The notes beneath the pieces were generated by a model that was not told where the DNA came from, did not search any database, and saw only the letters and a list, made by a program, of their open reading frames with translations. DNA of 64,000 nucleotides from Anaerolinea thermophila UNI-1 (GTDB lineage: Bacteria; Chloroflexota; Anaerolineae; Anaerolineales; Anaerolineaceae), in contig NC_014960.1 of NCBI RefSeq assembly GCF_000199675.1, positions 1,054,001-1,118,000 on the forward strand, read 5' to 3'. Of this stretch, positions 52,780-61,643 are shown piece by piece (the first letter of the stretch is position 1; the number at the start of each line of letters is the position of its first letter). Both the position numbers and the translations under genes were made by a program.

Positions 52780-53853
52780 TTGAAAAAAGCACTCATTACG
52801 GGGATTACCGGGCAGGACGGCTCGTATCTGGCTGAACTACTTTTGTCCAAAGGCTACGAAGTTCATGGGATGATTCGGCGGGCCAGTACCTTCAACACCC
52901 GCCGAATTGACCACATCTACCGCGATCCTCATGCCAATGGCGACCCGGTGCACCTGTACCTGCATTACGGCGATTTGACCGCTTCGGATACGCTACTGGA
53001 CATCATCTACAACATCCGCCCCGATGAGATTTATCATCTCGGTGCGCAAAGCCATGTGCGGGTGAGTTTCGATATGCCGGAATTTACCGGCGATGTTACC
53101 GGTTTGGGAACAGCCCGTATTCTGGAAGCCATTCGCAAGAGCGGCGTCAAGGCGCGCTTCTACCAGGCATCTTCCAGTGAGATGTTCGGGAGCGCTAAAC
53201 CGCCTCAGAATGAGCAAACTCCTTTTGAGCCGCGCAGTCCCTATGCAGTAGCCAAATTGTACTCTTACTGGCTCACCCGCAACTATCGGGAAGCCTACAA
53301 CATTTTTGCCGTCAATGGCATTCTTTTCAACCACGAAAGCCCACGCCGGGGTGAAACTTTTGTGACGCGCAAAATTACCCGCGCACTGGCATCCATTCGT
53401 GCGGGCAAGCAGAAGGTGCTTTATCTGGGTAACCTTGACTCTAAACGAGACTGGGGGTATGCGCCGGAGTACGTCGAAGCCATGTGGATGATGCTCAACC
53501 GCGATGAACCCGACGATTTCGTCATCGGCACGGGTGAAGCCCATACCGTGCGCGAGTTCCTCGATGAAGCCTTTGGCTACCTCGATATGGACTGGCACGA
53601 GTACGTCAAGATTGACCCGCGCTATTTCCGCCCTACCGAGGTGGACTACTTGCTCGCCGATGCATCCAAAGCCCGCCGGGTGCTGGGGTGGGAGCCCAAA
53701 GTGCGCTTCCGTGAACTGGTGCGCATTATGGTAGATGCCGACCTGGAACTGATGGGCTTGGAATGCCCTGGTGAAGGCAAACGCATCCTCCAGGAACGCT
53801 TTGGCAACTGGCATCGCTGGGAGAAGCAGGTTATCTCGATGGATGACCACTAA
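52780..53853 (+). CDS. gmd: GDP-mannose 4,6-dehydratase
   Basis: 357 residues. It converts GDP-mannose to GDP-4-keto-6-deoxymannose, the precursor of GDP-fucose, GDP-rhamnose and related sugars for surface glycans. Motifs: ALITGITGQDGSYLAELL, RRASTFNTRRIDHIY, the SSSEMFG catalytic region with the YxxxK SPYAVAKLYSYW, NHESPRRGETFVTRKITRA and GEAHTVREF. The start is TTG at 52780, following GGGAGGCAAGAAG. No fcl, rmd or manC neighbour is present, so the end product is undecided. A gap of 11 bp separates it from the phosphatase gene. Confidence 0.95.
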   Translation: MKKALITGITGQDGSYLAELLLSKGYEVHGMIRRASTFNTRRIDHIYRDPHANGDPVHLYLHYGDLTASDTLLDIIYNIRPDEIYHLGAQSHVRVSFDMPEFTGDVTGLGTARILEAIRKSGVKARFYQASSSEMFGSAKPPQNEQTPFEPRSPYAVAKLYSYWLTRNYREAYNIFAVNGILFNHESPRRGETFVTRKITRALASIRAGKQKVLYLGNLDSKRDWGYAPEYVEAMWMMLNRDEPDDFVIGTGEAHTVREFLDEAFGYLDMDWHEYVKIDPRYFRPTEVDYLLADASKARRVLGWEPKVRFRELVRIMVDADLELMGLECPGEGKRILQERFGNWHRWEKQVISMDDH

Positions 53854-53864
53854 AGGTTCAGGTA

Positions 53865-54353
53865 ATGCCCGCAGTGTTGTTTGTCTGTACCGCCAACATT
53901 TGCCGCTCGCCCATGGCGGCGGCGCTTTTTTCTGCGCGTCTGCGGGCAGACGGACTTCGTCCGGAAGAATGGCTGGTGGATTCTGCCGGCACATGGGCGC
54001 ATGATGGGCAGGCGGCATCCCAAAATGCCGTCCTCGCCATGCAGAAGCGCGGGCTGGATCTGCGTTCCCACCGTTCTAAGACGGTCTCCAGTTATCTGCT
54101 GGAGATGTTTGACCTGATTCTGGTTATGGAACCGGGCCACAAAGAAGCCTTGCAGGTGGAGTTTCCACACCTGGCTGAGCGGATTTATTTGCTGACCGAA
54201 ATGGTGGGTGAACACCTTCCTGTTGAAGATCCCTTTGGCGCCTCTTTAGAGGAATACGAAAAAACTGCGGCAGAAATTGATGCCTATCTTGAAAAAGGAA
54301 TGCCGCGGATTTTGGCTTTAGTCGGTTTTCATGGCAAGGTTTCTTCAGGTTGA
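53865..54353 (+). CDS. Low-molecular-weight protein-tyrosine-phosphatase-like protein
   Basis: 162 residues with the LMW-PTP P-loop FVCTANICRSPMA (C-x5-R-S; the usual GNICRS is ANICRS) near the N-terminus and the general-acid loop VEDPFGASLEEYEKT. Relatives remove phosphate from protein tyrosine or arginine (YwlE type) or act in glycan export control. Following gmd, it may regulate surface polysaccharide synthesis; that is inference from context. Confidence 0.9.
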   Translation: MPAVLFVCTANICRSPMAAALFSARLRADGLRPEEWLVDSAGTWAHDGQAASQNAVLAMQKRGLDLRSHRSKTVSSYLLEMFDLILVMEPGHKEALQVEFPHLAERIYLLTEMVGEHLPVEDPFGASLEEYEKTAAEIDAYLEKGMPRILALVGFHGKVSSG

Positions 54354-54397
54354 AAATTTAGTGGGGAAGCGAGAAGAAAATTAAGCAAACAAGTTCC

Positions 54398-54427
54398 TTG
54401 ACCCAACGGGTATCGTTCGGGTATAAT
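54398..54427 (+). promoter_or_regulatory. Promoter of rpoB
   Basis: -35 TTGACC (54398-54403), 18-base spacer, -10 TATAAT (54422-54427), 80 bases before the rpoB start. It implies that rpoB is transcribed independently of upstream genes. Confidence 0.75.
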
Positions 54428-54506
54428 TGCCTTTTACGTAAAATGCACGTATTGTGTTTATCGCAGGACAGGATCCGGTCTAAAGTATGAGGTGCAGGAG
54501 AAAAGC

Positions 54507-57500
54507 ATGGCTTCCGAATTGACAACCACGAAGTCTTACGCGCGTATTCCGGTTGTTTTCGACCTTCCCGATTTGATTGATGTTCAGGTTGATTCGTTCA
54601 AGCGTCTCAAGCAAGAAGGGTTAATTGATCTCTTTGATGAGATTTCCCCAATTGAATCTTATAACAAGGGAATGAAGTTGTACTTCCCGGGGCGTTCGCC
54701 CGAGGCTCAGCAGTTTAACCTGCGTATCCGTTTTGGAGAGCCCAAGCATTCCATTGAGGAATGTGTGGAAAAGGATTTAACCTATGCCAGTCCGCTGTAT
54801 GTGGGGGTTTTACTGGCAGGACCTGAAGTCCCTGAGCCCATTCGTCAGGAAATCTTCCTGGGAGATTTCCCGGAGATGACCGACAAGGGTACGTTCATCA
54901 TTAATGGTACTGAGCGCGTGGTTGTCTCGCAGTTAATTCGTTCTCCAGGTGTGTATTTCGATGCCCCTGTAGATCGAGCAACGGGACGGCGCCTGGCAAT
55001 GGCGAAATTAATTCCCGACCGCGGCGCCTGGATGGAGTTTGAGACCCGCAAGAACGATTACCTGATTCTCAAGTTCAATCGCAAGCGCACGGTGCCGATT
55101 ACCATCTTCCTGCGCGCGCTGGCGGCTGTGGATGATGGCTTGGGCGGTGAAAGTCCAATCAAAGAAGGGACGGACGAAGAACTTCTGGCGCTGTTCCAGG
55201 ATGTGGATAACAACCCCGAGCGCCTGTTCATTGTCTCAACCATGCGCCAGGAACCTGTTTGGGACCTGACCGGCGGTTTGACAATTGCTCAGGCAGCATT
55301 GCTGGAGTTCTTCAAGCGCATGCGTCCGGGCGATCCGGCGACCCTCGAAAACGCCCGCCAGTTCCTGGAGGAACAACTGTTTGATCAGCGCCATTATGAC
55401 CTGGAGCGGGTTGGTCGCTACAAACTCAATCAGAAACTGGATCTGTCCGATAAAATTCCGGTTACCCATCGGACCATCACCAAGTGGGATATCCTCAATC
55501 TAATCCGGCGCATGATTCTCATCAACAACGAGCGCGAGGATAAGGATGACATTGACCACCTTGGTAACCGCCGGGTCAAGACGGTGGGTGAATTGATTCA
55601 GAACAAATTGCGCATTGGTTTGCGCCGCATGGAGCGCGTCATCAAAGAACGCATGTCCATCCGCGATCAGGAGCAGGTGACGCCGATGAGCCTGGTTAAT
55701 ATTCGACCGGTGGTGGCGGCACTGCGCGAGTTCTTTGGCTCCAGCCAGTTGTCCCAGTTCATGGATCAGACCAATCCGCTCGCCGAACTGCGCCACAAGC
55801 GCACGCTCTCGGCTTTAGGCCCGGGTGGTTTGCGCCGTGAGCGCGCAGGGTTTGACGTGCGCGATGTGCATCACTCGCATTATGGGCGTATTTGCCCGAT
55901 TGAAACCCCTGAAGGTCCCAATATTGGTTTGATTGGTCGTCTGGCGACCTTCTCGCGTGTGAATGAATATGGTTTTATTGAAACCCCCTATCGCCGGGTG
56001 ATTAAATCACTCTCTTCCAAAGACAAGCGTCTGGTGGGTCGTAAATTACGCGAAACCCTCACTGATCCGGAAACAGGCGAGGTAATTGCTCGTGAGGGTG
56101 AGCGCGTCACTGCAGAGATGCTTCCGGCAATTCAAAAACTGAATAAAACCACCATCTTTGTAGTGCCGTTTGTTTCAGAGGATGTGGAATATCTCTCCGC
56201 CGACGCAGAAGACAAGTTCATGATTGCGCAGGCAAACTCCCTGCTCAATGAGTATAACGAATTTATTCAGGATCGCATTTCCTGCCGCTACCATTCTGAC
56301 TTTACCGAAGCCTCACCAGACAGCATTAACTACATGGATGTGGCGCCCAATCAGGTGGTGGGTATCAGCGCGGCGCTGATTCCATTCCTTGAACACGACG
56401 ACGCTAACCGCGCCTTGATGGGGTCTAACATGCAAGCCCAGGCGGTGCCTCTGGTGCGCCCGGAAATCCCCATTGTCTCCACGGGCATGGAACTGTATGC
56501 CGCGCGCGACTCTGGGCAGGTGCTGGTGGCTGAGGAAGATGGTGAGGTCATTTCGGTTAACGGGCGGCAGATTCTTCTGCGAACGTCCAGTGGCGTGCGC
56601 GTGTACCAGTTGCGCAAGTATCAGCGCTCCAATCAATCTACCTGCATTGATCAGCGTCCAGCAGTGCACAAAGGTCAAATTGTCCGCAAGGGCGATGTGC
56701 TGGCGGATTCCAGTTCAACCGTCAACGGCAACCTGGCGCTGGGGCAGAACGTGGTGGTGGCGTTCCTCTCATGGGAAGGTGGAAACTTTGAAGACGCCAT
56801 CCTGATTTCCGAACGTCTGGTACAGGACGATAAATTTACTTCGGTGCATATTGAGAAATACGAGGTTGAAGCCCGCGATACCAAACTGGGCCCGGAAGAG
56901 ATTACCCGCGACATTCCCAATGTGGGTGAAGATGCCATTAAGGATCTGGATGAAAACGGCATCATCCGCATTGGTGCGGAAGTGGGCCCGAACGATATCC
57001 TGGTGGGCAAGATTACCCCGAAAGGTGAAAAGGAACTCACCCCTGAAGAGCGCCTTTTGCGGGCGATCTTTGGCGAAAAATCTCGGGATGTGAAGGACAC
57101 TTCTCTGCGCATGCCGCATGGTGAGCGCGGTAAAGTAGTGGACGTCAAAGTCTTCACACGCCAGGATAACACCGACCTGCCTGCCGGCGTGGACATGATG
57201 GTGCGGGTGTCGGTTGCTCAACGACGCAAGATTACCGCTGGTGACAAGATGGCAGGACGTCACGGGAACAAAGGCGTGGTCTCTCGCGTGGTGCCGGTAG
57301 AAGATATGCCCTTCCTCGAAGACGGTACACCGGTGGATATTATCCTTAACCCGTTGGGCGTTCCAGGACGTATGAACATCGGGCAGGTGCTCGAAACTCA
57401 CCTGGGTTGGGCGGCCATGCGTCTTGGCTTCCGCGCTATTACCCCGGTCTTTGATGGCGCAAACGAAACCGAAATCGAAGCCGAACTGGCACGCGCATAC

Positions 57501-58451
57501 CTGATTGATCTGGCGTGGAAAGAAACAGCAGATGCTGCCTGGCAGTGGGTGAAGGAACAGGATGTTACCCCTGAAACCTTCCGCGATGATGATGAGGTTC
57601 GGGCGTTGTACATTCAACAGTGGCTCGGCGAGCGTGGCTACGACATGGATCGCCTGCTCGAGGATGAGGTGTACGCGCGACGTTCCACCCTGGCAGAGTG
57701 GCTGCGTGACAGGGGCTATAACCCGGAAGAGATTTTGCAGTTTGAGGATGTGGGCATGAAAGCCCCCGCAGTCTCACCCAAAGACCTCAACGCCATTGAA
57801 GTCTGCCTGCGCATCTGGTTGCAATCTCAGGGTGTGGATGTGAGCAACGTTGCTGGTGAAAACCTGCGCGAGGTAGCGGAAGATTACATGCGCCAGACCG
57901 GCAACCCCATGCCTTTGCTGGGCAAACAGCGCCTCCGCGATGGCAAGACGGGCGAATTCTACGATCAACCTGTCACTGTAGGCGTGATGACCATGATGAA
58001 ACTGCACCACCTGGTGGAAGACAAAGTCCACGCACGTTCTACTGGCCCGTACAGCCTGGTGACGCAACAACCGTTGGGTGGTAAAGCGCAGTTTGGTGGT
58101 CAGCGCTTTGGTGAAATGGAGGTGTGGGCTTTGGAAGCCTACGGCGCAGCGCATACCCTGCAGGAAATGCTTACGGTTAAGTCCGACGATGTTCAGGGAC
58201 GTGTGGCGACCTACGAAGCCATTGTCAAGAATGAGCCCATCGAAGAGCCGAGCATTCCGGCGGCGTTCCGCGTGCTGGTCAAGGAACTGCAGAGTTTGGG
58301 CGTAGCCGTGGAAGCCATCATGGAAAATGGTGAGGTGGTGCGCTTTGGCAAAGATGAAGAGCGCGTACGCCCGCCCAAGATTGAAACCGGCTTGCTCGGT
58401 TTGGGTGAGGATTTGGGCTTGGGGGGTGACGGCGAGGATGACTTGCTCTAG
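54507..58451 (+). CDS. rpoB: RNA polymerase beta subunit
   Basis: 1314 residues. The rifampicin-pocket region SSQLSQFMDQTNPLAELRHK and LSALGPGGLRRERAGF keeps the drug-sensitive consensus residues at D516, H526 and S531 equivalents. NIGLIGRL, EDMPFLEDGTPVDIILNP and HLVEDKVHARSTGPYSLVTQ are intact. Between GANETEIEAEL and MPLLGKQRLRDGKTGE lies an insertion of about 140 residues (about 992-1136) with four Trp-based repeats. The ATG at 54507 follows CAGGAG. Neither rplJ/rplL upstream nor rpoC downstream is present. Confidence 0.98.
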   Translation: MASELTTTKSYARIPVVFDLPDLIDVQVDSFKRLKQEGLIDLFDEISPIESYNKGMKLYFPGRSPEAQQFNLRIRFGEPKHSIEECVEKDLTYASPLYVGVLLAGPEVPEPIRQEIFLGDFPEMTDKGTFIINGTERVVVSQLIRSPGVYFDAPVDRATGRRLAMAKLIPDRGAWMEFETRKNDYLILKFNRKRTVPITIFLRALAAVDDGLGGESPIKEGTDEELLALFQDVDNNPERLFIVSTMRQEPVWDLTGGLTIAQAALLEFFKRMRPGDPATLENARQFLEEQLFDQRHYDLERVGRYKLNQKLDLSDKIPVTHRTITKWDILNLIRRMILINNEREDKDDIDHLGNRRVKTVGELIQNKLRIGLRRMERVIKERMSIRDQEQVTPMSLVNIRPVVAALREFFGSSQLSQFMDQTNPLAELRHKRTLSALGPGGLRRERAGFDVRDVHHSHYGRICPIETPEGPNIGLIGRLATFSRVNEYGFIETPYRRVIKSLSSKDKRLVGRKLRETLTDPETGEVIAREGERVTAEMLPAIQKLNKTTIFVVPFVSEDVEYLSADAEDKFMIAQANSLLNEYNEFIQDRISCRYHSDFTEASPDSINYMDVAPNQVVGISAALIPFLEHDDANRALMGSNMQAQAVPLVRPEIPIVSTGMELYAARDSGQVLVAEEDGEVISVNGRQILLRTSSGVRVYQLRKYQRSNQSTCIDQRPAVHKGQIVRKGDVLADSSSTVNGNLALGQNVVVAFLSWEGGNFEDAILISERLVQDDKFTSVHIEKYEVEARDTKLGPEEITRDIPNVGEDAIKDLDENGIIRIGAEVGPNDILVGKITPKGEKELTPEERLLRAIFGEKSRDVKDTSLRMPHGERGKVVDVKVFTRQDNTDLPAGVDMMVRVSVAQRRKITAGDKMAGRHGNKGVVSRVVPVEDMPFLEDGTPVDIILNPLGVPGRMNIGQVLETHLGWAAMRLGFRAITPVFDGANETEIEAELARAYLIDLAWKETADAAWQWVKEQDVTPETFRDDDEVRALYIQQWLGERGYDMDRLLEDEVYARRSTLAEWLRDRGYNPEEILQFEDVGMKAPAVSPKDLNAIEVCLRIWLQSQGVDVSNVAGENLREVAEDYMRQTGNPMPLLGKQRLRDGKTGEFYDQPVTVGVMTMMKLHHLVEDKVHARSTGPYSLVTQQPLGGKAQFGGQRFGEMEVWALEAYGAAHTLQEMLTVKSDDVQGRVATYEAIVKNEPIEEPSIPAAFRVLVKELQSLGVAVEAIMENGEVVRFGKDEERVRPPKIETGLLGLGEDLGLGGDGEDDLL

Positions 58452-58471
58452 TCTGAGAGTTGTGATATAAT
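58443..58471 (+). promoter_or_regulatory. Promoter of the rpsL-rpsG-fusA-tuf-rpsJ operon
   Basis: -35 TTGCTC (58443-58448), 17-base spacer, and extended -10 TGATATAAT (TATAAT at 58466-58471). The -35 overlaps the last codons of rpoB. The predicted leader is about 120 bases. Confidence 0.65.
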
Positions 58472-58509
58472 CCTTGCCCGTTGCCTGTCATGAACACGGA
58501 AATAGAGGT

Positions 58510-58545
58510 GAGGCCATCTGTGCAAGGTTTGATGGCCTCCCTTTA
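58510..58545 (+). promoter_or_regulatory. Hairpin in the rpsL leader (attenuator-like)
   Basis: GAGGCCATC (58510-58518) pairs perfectly with GATGGCCTC (58531-58539), extendable by GG/CC across a bulge, then CCTTTAT. The T-run is poor, so this is either a weak terminator/attenuator or a protein-binding leader element. Confidence 0.5.
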
Positions 58546-58599
58546 TGACGAAAGAAACGCTATCAAACCGTACTGACTTAATTTTTTGGAGGCAAGAAG

Positions 58600-59016
58600 G
58601 TGCCAACCATCAATCAACTCATTCGAAAAGGACGCGAGTCGAAGAAGGTGAAGAGCAAAGCGCCTGCTTTGCAGTACATTTTGAACATCCCAAAGCAGCG
58701 CCGCCTTCGCCAGGAGGGTGGCTCCCCGCAGAAGCGTGGGGTGTGCACCGTTGTCCGTACGATGACCCCCAAGAAGCCGAACTCGGCTTTGCGGAAAATC
58801 GCCCGCGTGCGCCTGACGAACGGCATCGAAGTTACGGCGTATATTCCGGGTGAAGGGCATCAGTTGCAGGAGCACTCGGTGGTGCTGGTGCGCGGCGGCC
58901 GCGTAAAGGACCTGCCGGGTGTGCGTTACCACATTGTGCGCGGCACGCTGGATACCACGGGCGTTGCCAAGCGGCGCCAGGGTCGTTCAAAGTACGGCGC
59001 GAAGCGGCCGAAATAG
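58600..59016 (+). CDS. rpsL: 30S ribosomal protein S12
   Basis: 138 residues. Decoding-centre segments are conserved: TPKKPNSALRK (Lys43 equivalent) and GGRVKDLPGVRYHIVRG (Lys88 equivalent) show streptomycin-sensitive consensus residues. GTG start with GGAGGCAAGAAG upstream. First gene of the str operon. Confidence 0.98.
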   Translation: MPTINQLIRKGRESKKVKSKAPALQYILNIPKQRRLRQEGGSPQKRGVCTVVRTMTPKKPNSALRKIARVRLTNGIEVTAYIPGEGHQLQEHSVVLVRGGRVKDLPGVRYHIVRGTLDTTGVAKRRQGRSKYGAKRPK

Positions 59017-59042
59017 TCTTTTGGATCATGGAGTAGGGAAAT

Positions 59043-59510
59043 ATGCGTCGTACCAAACCTGAGGTCCGAGAAATCAATCCGGATGTTCGCTATAACAGCG
59101 TGTTAGTGCAGGAATTCATTAACCGGGTGATGCGCCGTGGCAAGAAGAGCCTTGCGGCTCGTCTGGTCTATGATGCGTTTGACATGGTGCAGGAAAAAAC
59201 CGGTCGCCCTGCCGTAGATATCTTTGAGCAGGCGATTAAGAACGTGGGCCCCATCATGGAAGTTCGCCCGCGCCGTGTAGGTGGTGCTACTTACCAGGTT
59301 CCTCTGGAGGTTCCTGCTCGCCGCCGCATGACATTAGCCATGCGCTGGATTATCCAGGCTGCGAAAGCCCGAACGGGCAAATCTTTCTCTGAAAAGTTGG
59401 CGGCTGAATTGCTGGATGCCAATAACAACCAGGGTGCTGCCGTGCGCAAGCGCGAAGAAACCCACAAGATGGCGGAGGCGAACCGAGCGTTCTCTCACTT
59501 CCGGGTTTAG
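59043..59510 (+). CDS. rpsG: 30S ribosomal protein S7
   Basis: 155 residues, the usual length. FINRVMRRGKKSLAARLVYD, VEVRPRRVGGATYQVPLEV with a one-residue family variation, and MAEANRAFSHFR are typical of S7, which organises the 3' head of 16S rRNA. GGAGTAGGGAAAT precedes the ATG, 26 bp after rpsL. Confidence 0.98.
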   Translation: MRRTKPEVREINPDVRYNSVLVQEFINRVMRRGKKSLAARLVYDAFDMVQEKTGRPAVDIFEQAIKNVGPIMEVRPRRVGGATYQVPLEVPARRRMTLAMRWIIQAAKARTGKSFSEKLAAELLDANNNQGAAVRKREETHKMAEANRAFSHFRV

Positions 59511-59534
59511 TTTATCAGTATAAAAAGGTGAAGC

Positions 59535-61607
59535 ATGGCTCGAACATTTCCGTTAGAGCGGTGCCGTAACATCGGAATCATTGCTCATATTGACGCGGGG
59601 AAGACCACGACCACCGAACGTATCCTGTTCTATACAGGAAAAACGTACCGGTTGGGATCGGTGGATGAAGGCACCACTGTAACGGATTGGATGGTGCAGG
59701 AACGAGAGCGGGGAATTACCATTGTTTCTGCGGCGGTCACCGCTGAGTGGAAAGATTATCAAATTAACCTCATTGATACGCCGGGACATATTGATTTCAC
59801 GGCGGAGGTTCAGCGTTCCCTGCGCGTTCTGGATGGCGGCGTGGTCGTATTTGACGCCACCCAGGGTGTAGAACCCCAAAGCGAAACTGTCTGGCGACAG
59901 GCGGATCGTTACAATGTCCCGCGCATTTGTTTCATCAACAAGATGGATCGGGTTGGCGCTTCTTACGAGTATTCGATTGAGTCCATTCGGACTCGCCTGG
60001 GAGCCAACCCGATTCCCATGCAAATCCCCATTGGTGCCGAATCTAACTTCTCCGGTGTGGTGGACTTGCTCACCATGCAGGCCATTACCTGGCGCGACGA
60101 ACTCGGTCGAGAACCGGTATATGGCGAGATTCCTGCCGAACTGCGGGATGAAGCCGAAGAGCGGCGTGCCATCCTGGTAGAACGCATTGCCGAACTGGAT
60201 GACGACCTGACGGTCAAATTCCTTGAAGGTGAAGAGATCACTGTGGAGGAGTTGAAAGCGGCATTGCGACGGGCGACCCTGGCAAACAAAGCCACCCCGG
60301 TTTTCTGTGGCAGTTCTCTGAAGAACAAGGGGGTTCAGCCGGTGCTGGATGCCATCATTGATTACCTGCCCTCGCCGCTGGACATCCCGCCTGTGCGTGG
60401 TACTGACCCCAATTCGGGCGAGGAAATCACCCGTCCGGCTTCCGATGATGCTCCCTTAAGCGCCCTGGTGTTTAAAATTGTCACCGATCCATACGTAGGG
60501 CGGCTGGCTTACTTCCGCGTTTACTCTGGTAAAGTAACCAGCAATACCATGGTGTACAATCCGGGCAAGGGACGCAAGGAACGCATTGGACGCCTCTTGC
60601 GCATGTACGCTGATCGGCGCGAGGACGTTGAAGAGATTCCCGCCGGAGATATTGGGGCTGTGTTGGGACTGAAAGAGTCCTTCACGGGTGATACCCTGTG
60701 TGATCCGCAGGCGCCAATTCTTTTGGAGAGCATTCAGTTCCCCGAGCCAGTCATTTCGGTAGCGATTGAGCCCAAGACTACCGCCGATCAGGACAAGATG
60801 GCAGATGCCCTGCGCAAACTTTCGGAAGAAGATCCGACCTTCCGGGTGCGCACAGACGAAAATACCGGTCAAACCATTATTTCCGGTATGGGTGAACTGC
60901 ATCTGGATGTGCTGGTGGACCGAATGTTGCGGGAATTCCGGGTGCAAGCCAATGTCGGGAGACCGCGGGTTTCTTACCGCGAAACTATTACCCGTGAAGT
61001 GCCCAAAGTCGAGTACCGCTATGTCAAACAGACGGGCGGAAAAGGCATGTACGGTCATGTGGTCTTCAGTATTGAGCCGGTAGAGCGGGGTAACGGCGTT
61101 CAGTTTGAGAGCAAAGTGGTCGGCGGGGCTGTGCCGCAGGAATTTGTCCCGGCGGTGCAAAAGGGCGTTATGGAAGCCGCGGAAAGTGGTGTCCTTGCCG
61201 GATATCCGGTCACAGATGTCAAAGTGACGCTGATTGACGGCTCTTATCATGAGGTTGATTCGAACGAAATGTCGTTCAAAATGGCGGCAATTTTCGCCTT
61301 CAAGGAAGGGATTCAGCGCGGTTCTCCCGTGTTGCTTGAGCCGATCATGAAGGTGGAAGTTGTGGTGCCGGAAGAGTATTTAGGCGATGTGCTGGGGCAG
61401 TTGAACGCCCGCCGTGGTGAGATTCAGGGCATGGAAGTGCGCCCGGGAAATGCTCAGGCGGTGCGGGCAATGGTGCCGCTGGCAGAGATGTTTGGATATG
61501 CAACTGAGTTGCGCTCAGCCACTCAGGGACGTGGTGTCTTCTCCATGGAGTTTGACCATTATGCTCCCGTGAGCGCCACCGTTGCGCAAAAGATTCTCAA
61601 TTCGTAA
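59535..61607 (+). CDS. fusA: Elongation factor G
   Basis: 690 residues. GTPase motifs GIIAHIDAGKTTTTERIL, TVTDWMVQERERGITI, DTPGHIDFTAEV and INKMDRVG are present, followed by domains II-V (GMGELHLDVLVDRMLREF; GVLAGYPVTDVKVTL). It drives ribosomal translocation. Lies 24 bp after rpsG; this copy has the canonical EF-G length. Confidence 0.98.
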   Translation: MARTFPLERCRNIGIIAHIDAGKTTTTERILFYTGKTYRLGSVDEGTTVTDWMVQERERGITIVSAAVTAEWKDYQINLIDTPGHIDFTAEVQRSLRVLDGGVVVFDATQGVEPQSETVWRQADRYNVPRICFINKMDRVGASYEYSIESIRTRLGANPIPMQIPIGAESNFSGVVDLLTMQAITWRDELGREPVYGEIPAELRDEAEERRAILVERIAELDDDLTVKFLEGEEITVEELKAALRRATLANKATPVFCGSSLKNKGVQPVLDAIIDYLPSPLDIPPVRGTDPNSGEEITRPASDDAPLSALVFKIVTDPYVGRLAYFRVYSGKVTSNTMVYNPGKGRKERIGRLLRMYADRREDVEEIPAGDIGAVLGLKESFTGDTLCDPQAPILLESIQFPEPVISVAIEPKTTADQDKMADALRKLSEEDPTFRVRTDENTGQTIISGMGELHLDVLVDRMLREFRVQANVGRPRVSYRETITREVPKVEYRYVKQTGGKGMYGHVVFSIEPVERGNGVQFESKVVGGAVPQEFVPAVQKGVMEAAESGVLAGYPVTDVKVTLIDGSYHEVDSNEMSFKMAAIFAFKEGIQRGSPVLLEPIMKVEVVVPEEYLGDVLGQLNARRGEIQGMEVRPGNAQAVRAMVPLAEMFGYATELRSATQGRGVFSMEFDHYAPVSATVAQKILNS

Positions 61608-61643
61608 CCGGATATTCACCAGAAATTTTGGAGGAGTGTTTTT

